Source of the DNA: CAXOVX01 sp964213345
GTDB taxonomy: Bacteria > Pseudomonadota > Alphaproteobacteria > Rickettsiales > Midichloriaceae
DNA length: 62,097 nucleotides
NCBI GenBank assembly: GCA_964213345.1
Contig: CAXOVX010000016.1
Coordinates: 1 to 62,097, forward strand
Reading direction: 5' to 3'
A model generated the notes under the pieces. It was not told where the DNA came from. It was given only the letters and a program-made list of their open reading frames with translations, and searched no databases. The position numbers were made by a program, and so were the translations under genes. This document shows positions 8,499 through 17,704 of this stretch, piece after piece. The first letter of the stretch is position 1. Each line of letters starts with the position of its first letter.

Positions 8499-9917
8499 TT
8501 ATCTTTTAGCGCTTGATACGAATACCTCAGCTGCTCCGGATGATCGTTTTTTCCCCGTTCTATTCAATCTATGAGCAACATACAATGATACCCCACTTAC
8601 TGTACATCCAATTGCAACACCAATAGTGCTAAATTCTCCAGTGACAAATCTTACTATCAACACTGAAATAAGTGTGAGACACGTAATGGCCGCAAACTGT
8701 CCTCTACTTACTGTGACTCTTAGAAATCCAGCCAATAACGGCATTGAGACAAGTGGATCCCCAAAATTATCAAGTAACCATATAACGTCCATTATATTTC
8801 TCTTTCCAAGTGCTATAAAAGTGGAAAATGCAACTAACACTAGGCCGGAAAGTCTCACCAATAGTAATTGTCGTTTATCTGACATTGAGGGCCAAAAATT
8901 TTTAAATACATCTTTTACTAAGATAACGCTACCACTATTGAGGAATGAGCTCACTGTTGACATAATCACTGCCAATATTGCAGCTATCATAAATCCTACT
9001 GCTCCATGTGGCAAATAATGGGTTATAAAGTATAATAAAGCTAAATTCGGAGAAGAGAGATTAGGTTCTGTAATATATGCTATGAGTCCCATGAGACATA
9101 TTATCAGTGTGAATGGAAAAGAAATTAGACCAACTGTATAAAATGCTGTCTTTAAATATCTTTCATTTTTTGCCATCAATCCACGTTGAATAAATGCTAT
9201 CCCAGTGTATGGAATTAAGGTATAAAATGCTAAGCTTAACACTGACCATATGTTGGTACTATCTATAGTTATGTGGCTTTTTGGCAGAGCAGCGAGAATA
9301 CTGTGCATTCCCCCCATAGCGTGATAGCCTACTGCACAGGCTAGTGGAAAAGCGATAAAGAAAATTACCAATTGGAATACATCAGTTAATGCTACTGCCC
9401 TGATGCCACCGGTTATAGAATAAATTGCTATAAATACTGTCCCCCACAGAAATACTTCATTTTGCGGTAAACCCAAGAAATACTCTAGTGTGAAGCCTAA
9501 AGCCATGTTACTAATTGTGATAACCACAACTGATGCAAACATGCCGCATGAAAAAGCTAGCCATCTGCCTAACGGACCGTACATGAGGTACATCACATCT
9601 CCCATAGTTAGGCAATTGTTTCCATGGAACCTTTTTATATTTGGAGCCATTAATTTGCCCATTATAAACCATCTGAATGGTTCTAGTAGTGCTGGTAAAA
9701 CAAAGGCTAGGCCCATACTATAAACTTTTTCTACAGCACCCATTGTTTCTGCGCTACCCACAGCTGTAGCAAATGTCGTACCAACTAATATTGAAATAGG
9801 AAAATATTCAGCACCCAAAGCATACTCTTTGATGTTTTTAATTTTGCGTGCCTTGTACAAGGCAACAATGACACACCCAACTAAATAAGCCAAAATGACA
9901 GCAATATCTATTCCCAT
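8499..9917 (-). CDS. Sodium:solute symporter family protein, copy 1
   Basis: A 472-residue polytopic inner-membrane protein with about 13 hydrophobic segments and the SSS signatures YSITGGIRAVALTDVFQ and MSTVSSFLNSGSVILVKDV. This family couples solute uptake to the sodium gradient; the solute cannot be told from sequence (proline-, pantothenate- and sialate-type members look alike at this level). It lies 30 bp downstream of a paralogue on the same strand. Blocks of near-identical DNA alternate with diverged blocks between the two, as expected after duplication with gene conversion. The C-terminal tail (residues ~450-472) differs from the paralogue. The R2 element begins only 4 bp past the stop codon. 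Confidence 0.92.
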   Translation of the reverse strand: MGIDIAVILAYLVGCVIVALYKARKIKNIKEYALGAEYFPISILVGTTFATAVGSAETMGAVEKVYSMGLAFVLPALLEPFRWFIMGKLMAPNIKRFHGNNCLTMGDVMYLMYGPLGRWLAFSCGMFASVVVITISNMALGFTLEYFLGLPQNEVFLWGTVFIAIYSITGGIRAVALTDVFQLVIFFIAFPLACAVGYHAMGGMHSILAALPKSHITIDSTNIWSVLSLAFYTLIPYTGIAFIQRGLMAKNERYLKTAFYTVGLISFPFTLIICLMGLIAYITEPNLSSPNLALLYFITHYLPHGAVGFMIAAILAVIMSTVSSFLNSGSVILVKDVFKNFWPSMSDKRQLLLVRLSGLVLVAFSTFIALGKRNIMDVIWLLDNFGDPLVSMPLLAGFLRVTVSRGQFAAITCLTLISVLIVRFVTGEFSTIGVAIGCTVSGVSLYVAHRLNRTGKKRSSGAAEVFVSSAKR

Positions 9918-9947
9918 GAATCCTCTCTACCAAACGAGTTGCCATAT

Positions 9948-11387
9948 TTACGTACTACCTGCAGCGTTTTCTGTGATCAAATTTTCATTTAATATACCGG
10001 TATCACTGTCTATTCCGGTAGTTATCGATTTATTTAATCTATGAGCAACATATAATGATACCCCACTTACCATACACCCTATTGCAACACCAATGGTGCT
10101 AAATTCTCCAGTCATAAACCTTGCTGTTAACACGGAAATTGTTGTAAGACATACGACTGCTGTAAACTGTTCTTTGGTCACTTTTACTCTGAGAAAGCCC
10201 GCTAGCAATGGTATTGAAATAAGTGGATCCCAAAAATTGTCCAATAACCATGAAACTTCTATTATGGTTTTACTGCCAAATGCTACAAAAGTAGAGAGTA
10301 TAACTAATATCAAGCCAGAGAGTCGCACTAACACCAATTGCTGTTTATCTGACATTGAGGGCCAGAAATTTTTAAATACATCCTTTACCAAGATAACACT
10401 ACCACTATTGAGAAATGCGCTGACTGTCGACATAATCACTGCCAATATTGCAGCTACCATGAGTCCTATCATTCCAGTGGGTAAATAGTGATCTATGAAG
10501 AAAAACAGAGCTAAATTTGGAGAGGAGAGATTAGGTTCTGTAATGTATGCTACGAGTCCCATCAAACATATTACCAGAGTAAACGGGAAAGAGATTAGAC
10601 CAACTATATAAAATGTTGATCTTAGATACTCTTCATTCTTTGCCATAAGTCCACGCTGCACATATGCTATTCCAGTGTATGGAATTAAAGTATAAAAGAC
10701 CAAACTTAAAACTGATCCTATATTGCTGCTGTCTATAGTTGTGTGACTTTTTGGCAGAGCAGCAAGAATACTGTGCATTCCCCCCATAGCGTGATAGCCC
10801 ATTGCACAGGCTAGTGGAAAAGCAATAAAGAAAATTACCAATTGGAATACATCAGTTAATGCTACTGCCCTGATGCCGCCGGTTATGGAGTAAATTGCTA
10901 TAAATGCTGTTCCCCACAAAAACCCTTCGCTTTGCGGTATGCCCAAGAAATACTCTAACGTGAAACCCAGAGCCATGTTGCTGGTTGTGATTACTGTGAT
11001 CGAGATAAATATAGAGCCCAAAAAGAGCAACCACCTGGCTAATGGACCATACATAAGATGCATTATATCCCCCATGGTTAGGCAATGATTTTCATGAAAC
11101 CTCTTGATGTGTGGGGCCATTAGCTTACCCATTATAAACCATCTGAGTGGCTCCAGTAGTGTAGGCAAAGCGAATGCCAGTCCCAGGCTATAAACTTTTT
11201 CTACTGTGCCTATTGTTGTCACACTACCCACGGCAGCGGCAAATGTCGTACCAACTAATATTGAAATAGGAAAATATTCAGCGCCCAAAGCATACTCTTT
11301 GATGTTTTTAATTTTGCGTGCCTTGTACAAGGCAACAATGACACACCCAGCTAAATAAGCCAAAATGATAGCAATATCCACCACCAT
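9948..11387 (-). CDS. Sodium:solute symporter family protein, copy 2
   Basis: A 479-residue paralogue of the downstream gene (8499-9917). It has the same SSS motifs (YSITGGIRAVALTDVFQ, MSTVSAFLNSGSVILVKDV) and about 13 membrane segments. The first 35 residues are almost identical to copy 1, as is the block ending GGMHSILAALPKSH, while residues ~120-145 and the C-terminal tail (SDTGILNENLITENAAGST) differ. It is first in a two-gene unit and starts with ATG preceded by GAGGTTTCC. Retention of two copies in a reducing genome suggests different substrates or a dosage need; both are inferences. Confidence 0.92.
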   Translation of the reverse strand: MVVDIAIILAYLAGCVIVALYKARKIKNIKEYALGAEYFPISILVGTTFAAAVGSVTTIGTVEKVYSLGLAFALPTLLEPLRWFIMGKLMAPHIKRFHENHCLTMGDIMHLMYGPLARWLLFLGSIFISITVITTSNMALGFTLEYFLGIPQSEGFLWGTAFIAIYSITGGIRAVALTDVFQLVIFFIAFPLACAMGYHAMGGMHSILAALPKSHTTIDSSNIGSVLSLVFYTLIPYTGIAYVQRGLMAKNEEYLRSTFYIVGLISFPFTLVICLMGLVAYITEPNLSSPNLALFFFIDHYLPTGMIGLMVAAILAVIMSTVSAFLNSGSVILVKDVFKNFWPSMSDKQQLVLVRLSGLILVILSTFVAFGSKTIIEVSWLLDNFWDPLISIPLLAGFLRVKVTKEQFTAVVCLTTISVLTARFMTGEFSTIGVAIGCMVSGVSLYVAHRLNKSITTGIDSDTGILNENLITENAAGST

Positions 11388-11421
11388 AAGGAAACCTCAA
11401 TTTTTAGTGAAGATTTTTAGT

Positions 11422-11850
11422 TTAGACCGCGCTGAAAGACTTTCCGCAACCACACTTAGCCTTTTCATTAGGGTTTTGTATATGAAAGTATGTGCCGCCC
11501 AATTCATCAGTGTAATGTAATGTACTATTATCAAGCAACTTAAGTGAAGTACGATCTATTACAACTTCTACTTGGTGTTGGTGTATGATTATATCACTCT
11601 CTGGATTGTAATTGTCGTCCAGCCCGTACTTATACTGCAGTCCTGAGCATCCACCACTTACTATTTGTACTCGAAACCTTGAGGACGCAACCGTAGGCTG
11701 CATGGCGTCACCCAGATCCGCGTGATGCCCACGCTCTATGCTTTTCATCTTTGCGGCTACCAATTTTTCCTCTGCTAACTCTTTGATTCTATGCGCGGCA
11801 CTTTTTGTGATAAAGAAATCCATCTTGTATAAATTTTTCTTGCTATTCAA
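11422..11850 (-). CDS. A-type iron-sulfur carrier protein (ErpA/IscA/HesB family)
   Basis: It delivers Fe-S clusters to apoproteins. The three cluster-binding cysteines are present: SGGCSGLQY and the C-terminal CGCGKSF. At 142 residues it is longer than the usual ~107-120. About 18 extra residues (ERGHHADLGDAMQPTV) sit between the first helix and the first strand, and there are a few extra residues at the front. Translation may begin at the internal ATG ending at 11823 (MDFFITKSAAHRIKEL), which fits the family better than the ATG at 11850. It stands alone next to the symporters; no isc or suf genes are adjacent. Which paralogue it is cannot be told without comparison. Confidence 0.92.
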   Translation of the reverse strand: MNSKKNLYKMDFFITKSAAHRIKELAEEKLVAAKMKSIERGHHADLGDAMQPTVASSRFRVQIVSGGCSGLQYKYGLDDNYNPESDIIIHQHQVEVVIDRTSLKLLDNSTLHYTDELGGTYFHIQNPNEKAKCGCGKSFSAV

Positions 11851-11986
11851 ATTTGCTCGTAAAAAGCCTTACACAAAATACGTTAACTAAAAATTAACAT
11901 AATGCAACCATAAAAATGCATTTTTTTGATAAATACACAACTTAATCTTGAAGGGGCTATTGTAGCGGATTATTACGAAAAAACTA

Positions 11987-12117
11987 ATATCAAGTCCAAT
12001 TTTAAAATGCGCACAAAAGTGCAATGGTGAGGCAAAGGAGTGCAGTAATACTATATGATTGTGAGTCCAAAAATCCTGCAGCGTAATAACGTGGGTGTTA
12101 AAAAGGGGAATTGGTAT
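11987..12117 (+). repeat. R1 dispersed element
   Basis: It runs from ATATCAAGTCCAATTTT to GGGGAATTGGTATAA with internal GTGCAATGGTGAGGC, AAGGAGTGCAGTA and AATCCTGCAGCGTAATAACG. It lies between the aldolase stop codon and the Fe-S carrier gene and could act on transcripts from either side; no such role is visible directly. Confidence 0.8.
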
Positions 12118-12142
12118 AAAAGTATAAGATATCATGAAGCGC

Positions 12143-13066
12143 TTACTTACTGTATATATCTACTATTTCACCTAGCATATTCAGTGCCTCTTTGCGCTCT
12201 CTTCGAAAAACATTACGTCCTATAATGGATCCGCTGCCGCCCCCTTTGTGTATAGCTTTAATTTCTTCATGTAATAAATGCGTATCCTTTGCATTACCCC
12301 CAGAAAATACCACAATACGTTTACCATTAAATGTGGTACGCATTATGTGTGCAATTCTATCTTCGCAATTTGCAAATTTGATTTTGCATTCATTGTAAAT
12401 GCCAAGCATTTCTTGGGATGAAATATTTTTACTTGGCACTTTCACCTTTATAATGTGCGCTCCAATCAGTGCTGCTATATGGGCAGCGTAACTTACAATA
12501 TCGACAGCAGACTCCATCCCCTTTGGTATCCCACTTCCCCTTGGATAAGACCACACTACTGCAACTAGCCCTACTGATTTTGCTTCTGCTATTATTTCAC
12601 GCGCCATTTCTATCATATCATTACACATGTCTGAGCCAGGATAGATCGTTACGCCTACTGCTACGCATCCAAGCCTCAATGCATCATGCACGCTTCCGGT
12701 AATTGCTTGATGAGGCGCAAGAATTTTATTTGATAGTAGATTCGCGCTGTTTAATTTGAGTATTAAAGGAATTGTCCCTGCATAATCTGAAGCCACTACT
12801 TCTAGCATACCCAAAGGGGCAGCATATGCACTCAAGCCAGCCTCTATAGCCAGTTCAATATGGTATCTTGGATCATAGGCATTGGGATTAACAGCAAAAC
12901 TTCGATCAGGTCCGTGCTCAAACCCTTGATCTACGGGAAGAATGATAAGTTTTCCAGTGCCACCTAACCTACCTGATGCGAGTAGACGAACTAAATTAGT
13001 CTTAGTTCCTGGATTATCGCTAGTATAATTCTCTACGATTTTCTCTATTGCTTTGGTTACAGCCAT
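12143..13066 (-). CDS. Fructose-bisphosphate aldolase class I (DhnA/FbaB type)
   Basis: This 307-residue TIM-barrel enzyme interconverts fructose 1,6-bisphosphate and the two triose phosphates through a Schiff-base lysine. Visible motifs are LPVDQGFEHGPDRSF near the N-terminus, VAVVWSYPRGSG in the middle, HIIKVKVPS (with the probable Schiff-base Lys) and the phosphate-binding FSGGNAKD...GGGSGSIIGRNVF. This DhnA-type aldolase is typical of Rickettsiales, where it is more likely to serve gluconeogenesis or triose-phosphate use than full glycolysis. It is a single gene, with the VirB6 gene divergent on the other side. Confidence 0.95.
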   Translation of the reverse strand: MAVTKAIEKIVENYTSDNPGTKTNLVRLLASGRLGGTGKLIILPVDQGFEHGPDRSFAVNPNAYDPRYHIELAIEAGLSAYAAPLGMLEVVASDYAGTIPLILKLNSANLLSNKILAPHQAITGSVHDALRLGCVAVGVTIYPGSDMCNDMIEMAREIIAEAKSVGLVAVVWSYPRGSGIPKGMESAVDIVSYAAHIAALIGAHIIKVKVPSKNISSQEMLGIYNECKIKFANCEDRIAHIMRTTFNGKRIVVFSGGNAKDTHLLHEEIKAIHKGGGSGSIIGRNVFRRERKEALNMLGEIVDIYSK

Positions 13067-13249
13067 ATCATCTCTGTTATCAAATTTTTAATTGAATAAT
13101 TTGCAAACCAGCTATAGGCTCAATGATTAAGTAATAAGCACAATAATTATGAAGAAGCAACCATAATTTGCTGCTGTTTTGTGGTGTGGATGGTGGCTCT
13201 TTGTGAGAATTTACAGCTTTTAAGATTATAAAAACTTTCAGCAGTTAAC

Positions 13250-16200
13250 GTGAAGCCCAAGAGTTCGTGCAAATTATTTCCTAAGTTTTTTAAAAAGCGA
13301 GGCCACCTGCTAAAGGTGGTGGCGCTGTTTGTGTTTGCGAGTGTGCATTATTGCATGGGTGTGTCTTATTGTTATGCTGGAAAAGCAAAGTTTTATTCTA
13401 ATTGCATCATGAATGATGATAATGGTATACGCGATGGCATGATGGTCATGACTAGCAAGGAATCATTTTACCTTGGCATGGTTAATAATGCTTGCTATCA
13501 GGGCTGTCAAGAAGAGTGTAATAAGAATTTTTCCAAAAAGGACCAATACAAAAATGAGCTAAATCATAGCATAATATACGCCTGTATGTCGCAATGTCAA
13601 CAAGGCAACGGGTTCTCTAGTCAGTACCTTTTACATTCTGCTGGTGGAGCGTTAAACTACTCTGGAGATGGGGCAAGTGAGAGTATAAAGTTGGTAGAGG
13701 CGTGTAGTTCTACTGCCAAGATTCCTTCTGATGTTTACAAAAGTAATATTACCATAGATTCTGCAGATTTTTTTCCTGGTATTGACTTAACGGTGTCAGT
13801 ATTAGGAGATAACGCTAATAAGGTATATTTATGTGGTAAAAATGTGGTTGATTTTACGCCAGTTATGCAAAATTTATCTACCGACTTCCCTGAGATGGCT
13901 TCGGATGGAGGTGAAGCAAAGCACGGAACAGCTGTGAAATATTTTGAGAAGGGACAATTAAAAAATGATAAAATTCAACAATTTACCGATTCATGGGGAA
14001 AAGATACTGATACTGTTACTCCACCAAAAGCGTGGCAGAAGAATGGGAAAAGTGCTCATGAGTGCTTCACTTATCTAAAACCGGAAGTGTGGAATGGATT
14101 AAGTGATTACAAACTTTGGAATTGTTATGCAGATGGTAGTTGTCCGAAGATAGGTGGTACAGCAAAAACAGGGGGGCTGTTGAACTGCCGCTGGGATTGG
14201 CATGTACGCAACAAAGAATATGTTGATACAGGAATCTCTGTTAAAAGTGGAGATGAACTTGCAATATCATGGAGTGGCGATGTAATACTAAATCTGCCCG
14301 TTAGTTTTAGAGCCTATTATTGCAAAGAAGAAACAATAGATAAGAAAAAAGAAATAGTAGAAAAGTCTGAAATGACCCCTGTTAAGAATTTTTATATGGA
14401 TTATAGAACGACTAAGCTGGCCTACTTTAATGATGGCTTCAGTAGTGATGAATCCTTGGGATTTATTGATGAAAAATACAAAACTTGTCCTGATGATCCA
14501 AGTAAGGCCAATCAAATCAAAGAGAAGACAAAAGCCTCTTTCTATGAATTTTTGAAGGGTAAAAAAATTGAGAATGTTGAGCAATTTTTGAAGGATTTTA
14601 GCACAATAGATGTGAAAGATCTTAATCCATTAATTGGTGAAGAAGCCCGGCAAACAGATAAGACAAAATCAAATGGAAGTGGAGCAAATCCAGGTACAAT
14701 TTGTGGTAAACAGGATTCAAAAATAGTTTTACCGAATAAAGCAGATCCTCGATGGTACGGGTTAAAGGGTAGGGTAATGGATGGACGTATAAGCTATTAC
14801 GGACTTGATAAAGATGATACGGGGATTATACCATGCAGTAAGGTAGATGATGTGGGGCTTCCATATTACATGTACAGTGGGACAGTGGGTGATGAGGGCC
14901 AAGGTATACCCACTCGTACTCCCTTAAGAATAAGTCACCACTTTAAAAATTCTCCGATATACAATGCAGATGTTAATAAAGTGTTAGGTGGGTATCAGGT
15001 GAAGATTGATTGGGGAGGTTGCCCTGTGAAGGACGGATTAGGGGCACAGTATGCTCTAGTTCTAGAGAATTCACTGCCTGATAATAGTGCTTGGAAAGAT
15101 CTTGGTCTTGGCGTTATGTCTAATGAAGGTGTTGTTAGTACGGTTTCTATTCCACTAAAAGATATTCCTAAATCCGGTAAGTATGTTGTTTATTTTAGGA
15201 TCAAACCGACTCTAATAAACGAAGCAATAGTAGCTGGTAAAGCGGCTATTGGAGCGTATCACTTAGCTCTTGAATATCCAGTACCTAATGCAGGATTTTT
15301 ACAAAAATTTATAAAAAAAATAACTAAAATTTTGTTTGATTCCGATGATATTATAAAAAAGCCAATAGGAGATGGAGCTGCTATAATAACCATTTATACA
15401 GCTATAGCAAGTAACATAAGGCCAATTATTCTAGCCTTTATGACCCTGTACCTTACTTTTTTAGGCATAAATTTCATGATAGGTACGGTACAAATTACCC
15501 AAGCAGAGCTTGTTAAAAGAGTAGCGAAAATAGCGGTGATATTGGCATTGGTCAGTGGTGAAAGTTGGAAGTTTTTTGGTGGATACTTGGCTCCATTATT
15601 TGTGGGTGGTGCACTGGAATTAGCGGCAAATGTGAGTCCGGTAATCGACCCTATAAGTAAAATACCAAAGATTACAAAAAATCCCATGGACCTCTTTAAC
15701 ATGCTAGATGGAGGTACCAAATTTATGTTTAACGGAACATTTTGGTCAAAAATACTTGCATTATGTTTTGCCAATTTATTGGGATTTATTATTGCATTGA
15801 TAATCATTCGGGCCTTATTGCTCTTCACTTTTGCAATGCTTAAAGTGACTTTGACATATATATTGTCGCTGATAGGTGTATCCATGTTACTTCTTATGGC
15901 GCCAGTTTTTGTTCCAATGATGCTTTTTCAACTTACGCAGAATTATTTTACCCAATGGTACAAGTACCTTATTGCTTTTGGGCTGTATCCAGTATTTATG
16001 TTTAGTACTATATCATTATTCTATATAGCTATTGTCATTCTTATGGAGGCCGTTTTAAATTACTCGGTATGTGAAGCATGTTATTTGGGAATACCTATTA
16101 TTAACTATTGCTTGCTTTCTGGGTATCGTCCTATTCTTAATAATCACGCTCCATCTGTTTCAGGATTACTTGATTTATTTACGCCTATGGGTGTTGTTGA

Positions 16201-16549
16201 AGCTGCCTTTTGCTTATATATCACTGCTGGTGCAGCGGTTAAATTTGCATCTTTTGCAGCAGAATTGGTAAATCAGTTGACAATACAATCATATAGCATG
16301 CAAACGGGAGATCCATCTTCTGTTACTGAGGATGCAGCAGGTCAAGTTGAAGCTTTAGGGGGACAGGCAGGTAGTCTTGTTAAAAGAGGTGCTTCATCTA
16401 TTGTTTCTAGGTTAACTCAAAACAACTCTGAAAAAGGTACAGATTCTAAGAAAGATGGTGAGGATTCTAAAGATGCTAAAAAGAATGGTAAAGCTCTTGC
16501 AAGTGTGGAATTAAAGCCTCCGGGGAAAGTTGGTCCTAAAAAGAAATGA
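13250..16549 (+). CDS. virB6: VirB6/TrbL-family type IV secretion channel protein, giant form
   Basis: VirB6 is the polytopic inner-membrane component of type IV secretion systems. This 1099-residue protein has an N-terminal hydrophobic leader (residues ~18-42), a large Cys-rich exported region to ~700 (CYQGCQEECNKN, CMSQCQQGN, CRWDWHVRNKEY), then about six membrane segments between ~705 and 1010 that include the TrbL-like stretch VSGESWKFFGGYL. It ends in a charged Lys/Asp-rich tail. Rickettsiales have several such enlarged VirB6 proteins in tandem next to virB3-virB4; here only one is present and no other vir gene is adjacent. The start is GTG without a clear Shine-Dalgarno. Next come the deacetylase-like gene and lnt on the same strand. 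Confidence 0.88.
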   Translation: MKPKSSCKLFPKFFKKRGHLLKVVALFVFASVHYCMGVSYCYAGKAKFYSNCIMNDDNGIRDGMMVMTSKESFYLGMVNNACYQGCQEECNKNFSKKDQYKNELNHSIIYACMSQCQQGNGFSSQYLLHSAGGALNYSGDGASESIKLVEACSSTAKIPSDVYKSNITIDSADFFPGIDLTVSVLGDNANKVYLCGKNVVDFTPVMQNLSTDFPEMASDGGEAKHGTAVKYFEKGQLKNDKIQQFTDSWGKDTDTVTPPKAWQKNGKSAHECFTYLKPEVWNGLSDYKLWNCYADGSCPKIGGTAKTGGLLNCRWDWHVRNKEYVDTGISVKSGDELAISWSGDVILNLPVSFRAYYCKEETIDKKKEIVEKSEMTPVKNFYMDYRTTKLAYFNDGFSSDESLGFIDEKYKTCPDDPSKANQIKEKTKASFYEFLKGKKIENVEQFLKDFSTIDVKDLNPLIGEEARQTDKTKSNGSGANPGTICGKQDSKIVLPNKADPRWYGLKGRVMDGRISYYGLDKDDTGIIPCSKVDDVGLPYYMYSGTVGDEGQGIPTRTPLRISHHFKNSPIYNADVNKVLGGYQVKIDWGGCPVKDGLGAQYALVLENSLPDNSAWKDLGLGVMSNEGVVSTVSIPLKDIPKSGKYVVYFRIKPTLINEAIVAGKAAIGAYHLALEYPVPNAGFLQKFIKKITKILFDSDDIIKKPIGDGAAIITIYTAIASNIRPIILAFMTLYLTFLGINFMIGTVQITQAELVKRVAKIAVILALVSGESWKFFGGYLAPLFVGGALELAANVSPVIDPISKIPKITKNPMDLFNMLDGGTKFMFNGTFWSKILALCFANLLGFIIALIIIRALLLFTFAMLKVTLTYILSLIGVSMLLLMAPVFVPMMLFQLTQNYFTQWYKYLIAFGLYPVFMFSTISLFYIAIVILMEAVLNYSVCEACYLGIPIINYCLLSGYRPILNNHAPSVSGLLDLFTPMGVVEAAFCLYITAGAAVKFASFAAELVNQLTIQSYSMQTGDPSSVTEDAAGQVEALGGQAGSLVKRGASSIVSRLTQNNSEKGTDSKKDGEDSKDAKKNGKALASVELKPPGKVGPKKK

Positions 16550-16665
16550 GGTTGCGAAAAGAGATGTAAGAATGGAAAAGTAGTGAATTTTTTAGTGCGT
16601 AGGTATATGTTGAATATAGGATTAGGTATCAAGCTGCAAAATCCCAAGGATGAAGGGAGGGGTAG

Positions 16666-16694
16666 TTGACATTTGATACTGTCTCTGTTAAAAA
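16666..16694 (+). promoter_or_regulatory. Possible sigma-70 promoter for the deacetylase-like gene and lnt
   Basis: TTGACA at 16666-16671 is a perfect -35 box, with a 17-base spacer to TAAAAA at 16689-16694, a weak -10 box. It lies about 50 bases before the ATG at 16742. Confidence 0.4.
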
Positions 16695-16741
16695 AAAGAT
16701 GAGCACTTCGAGGAAAAGATAAATTTTAAAAATAGCTAAGT

Positions 16742-17704
16742 ATGGTGCAATTACCCAATACAAGTGCCAATAACGTGTATAATCGTATTGCTAGCCAACA
16801 GAGGTACAAGTTTGTGCTGATGGTGTCTGTTTTTGCAATTATAGTATCTCTTTGTGTAATAGTGGGTATTTTTGCTTTCAGGAAGCATAATAGCAGTCTT
16901 ATTTCGTTAAAGAGGGAGCTTGTTGTTGATAAGTCTAAAAGCAACAAAGATAGCGATGATATTCCTGGTACTGGTGCAGGTTTTACAAATGAAACGCTTA
17001 CTCCTAGCGTTGCATTGATAGTAGTAGGTCTAGGGCTAGATAGCTCTTCCATAAATGATGCATATTCTCTGCCTAATTATGTCACGCTTGGATTCACACC
17101 TTATACAGATAATTTAAATAATGTAGTAAGTGATGCTTCAGCTAGAGGATATGAGGTTCTTGTGCAAATACCTATGCAACCTCTAGACTATGAGTCAAAT
17201 GACCCAGGTCCGTATGCATTATTAGAAAATCTATCTAAGCAGGATAATGAAGATAGGTTAACTAGTATAATAAACAAGATAACTGGGCATATTACAGGTG
17301 TATATTTGAATGAAGATGAGGTATTTACGAGCTCTATTGATGGAATTTCTACTGTTTTACCAATATTGGCTCAGAATAATTTAGCGTTAATTTATTATGA
17401 CCCTGGCAGTTTAAAGCCCATATCTAGGGTACAAGAACAAATGAAACTAAAATTGAGAAGCATAACGTTTGGTGTGATTGTAGATCAAATCTTAGATATT
17501 GGTGTAATTAATAACCAGTTAAAAAAACTCCAAATTACCGCCATGCTAAAAGGAAAGGCAATTGGAGTGCTGAGACCGTATCCTTTGTGTATAGATGCAG
17601 TAAAAGTCTGGCTTGCTGCAATTGAAAAAGAAAACATCAAAGTAGTGCCAGTAAGTAAGCTTTTGACCCCTTTGGTAGGCATCCAAGCTGAAAATGAGGG
17701 CTAG
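16742..17704 (+). CDS. Divergent polysaccharide deacetylase-like protein (YibQ/DUF610 type), membrane-anchored
   Basis: The 320-residue protein has a single N-terminal membrane segment (residues ~23-45, KFVLMVSVFAIIVSLCVIVG) followed by a periplasmic domain. The domain shows PSVALIVVGLGLDSSS, LPNYVTLGFTPYTDNLN, GYEVLVQIPMQPLDYESNDPGP and GVYLNEDEVFTSS, the pattern of the divergent polysaccharide deacetylase family. In typical members the first strand ends in a D-D-x-G metal motif; here it reads VVGLGLDSS, so metal-dependent activity is doubtful. It overlaps lnt by 11 bases, which indicates cotranscription and a cell-envelope role. Confidence 0.8.
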   Translation: MVQLPNTSANNVYNRIASQQRYKFVLMVSVFAIIVSLCVIVGIFAFRKHNSSLISLKRELVVDKSKSNKDSDDIPGTGAGFTNETLTPSVALIVVGLGLDSSSINDAYSLPNYVTLGFTPYTDNLNNVVSDASARGYEVLVQIPMQPLDYESNDPGPYALLENLSKQDNEDRLTSIINKITGHITGVYLNEDEVFTSSIDGISTVLPILAQNNLALIYYDPGSLKPISRVQEQMKLKLRSITFGVIVDQILDIGVINNQLKKLQITAMLKGKAIGVLRPYPLCIDAVKVWLAAIEKENIKVVPVSKLLTPLVGIQAENEG

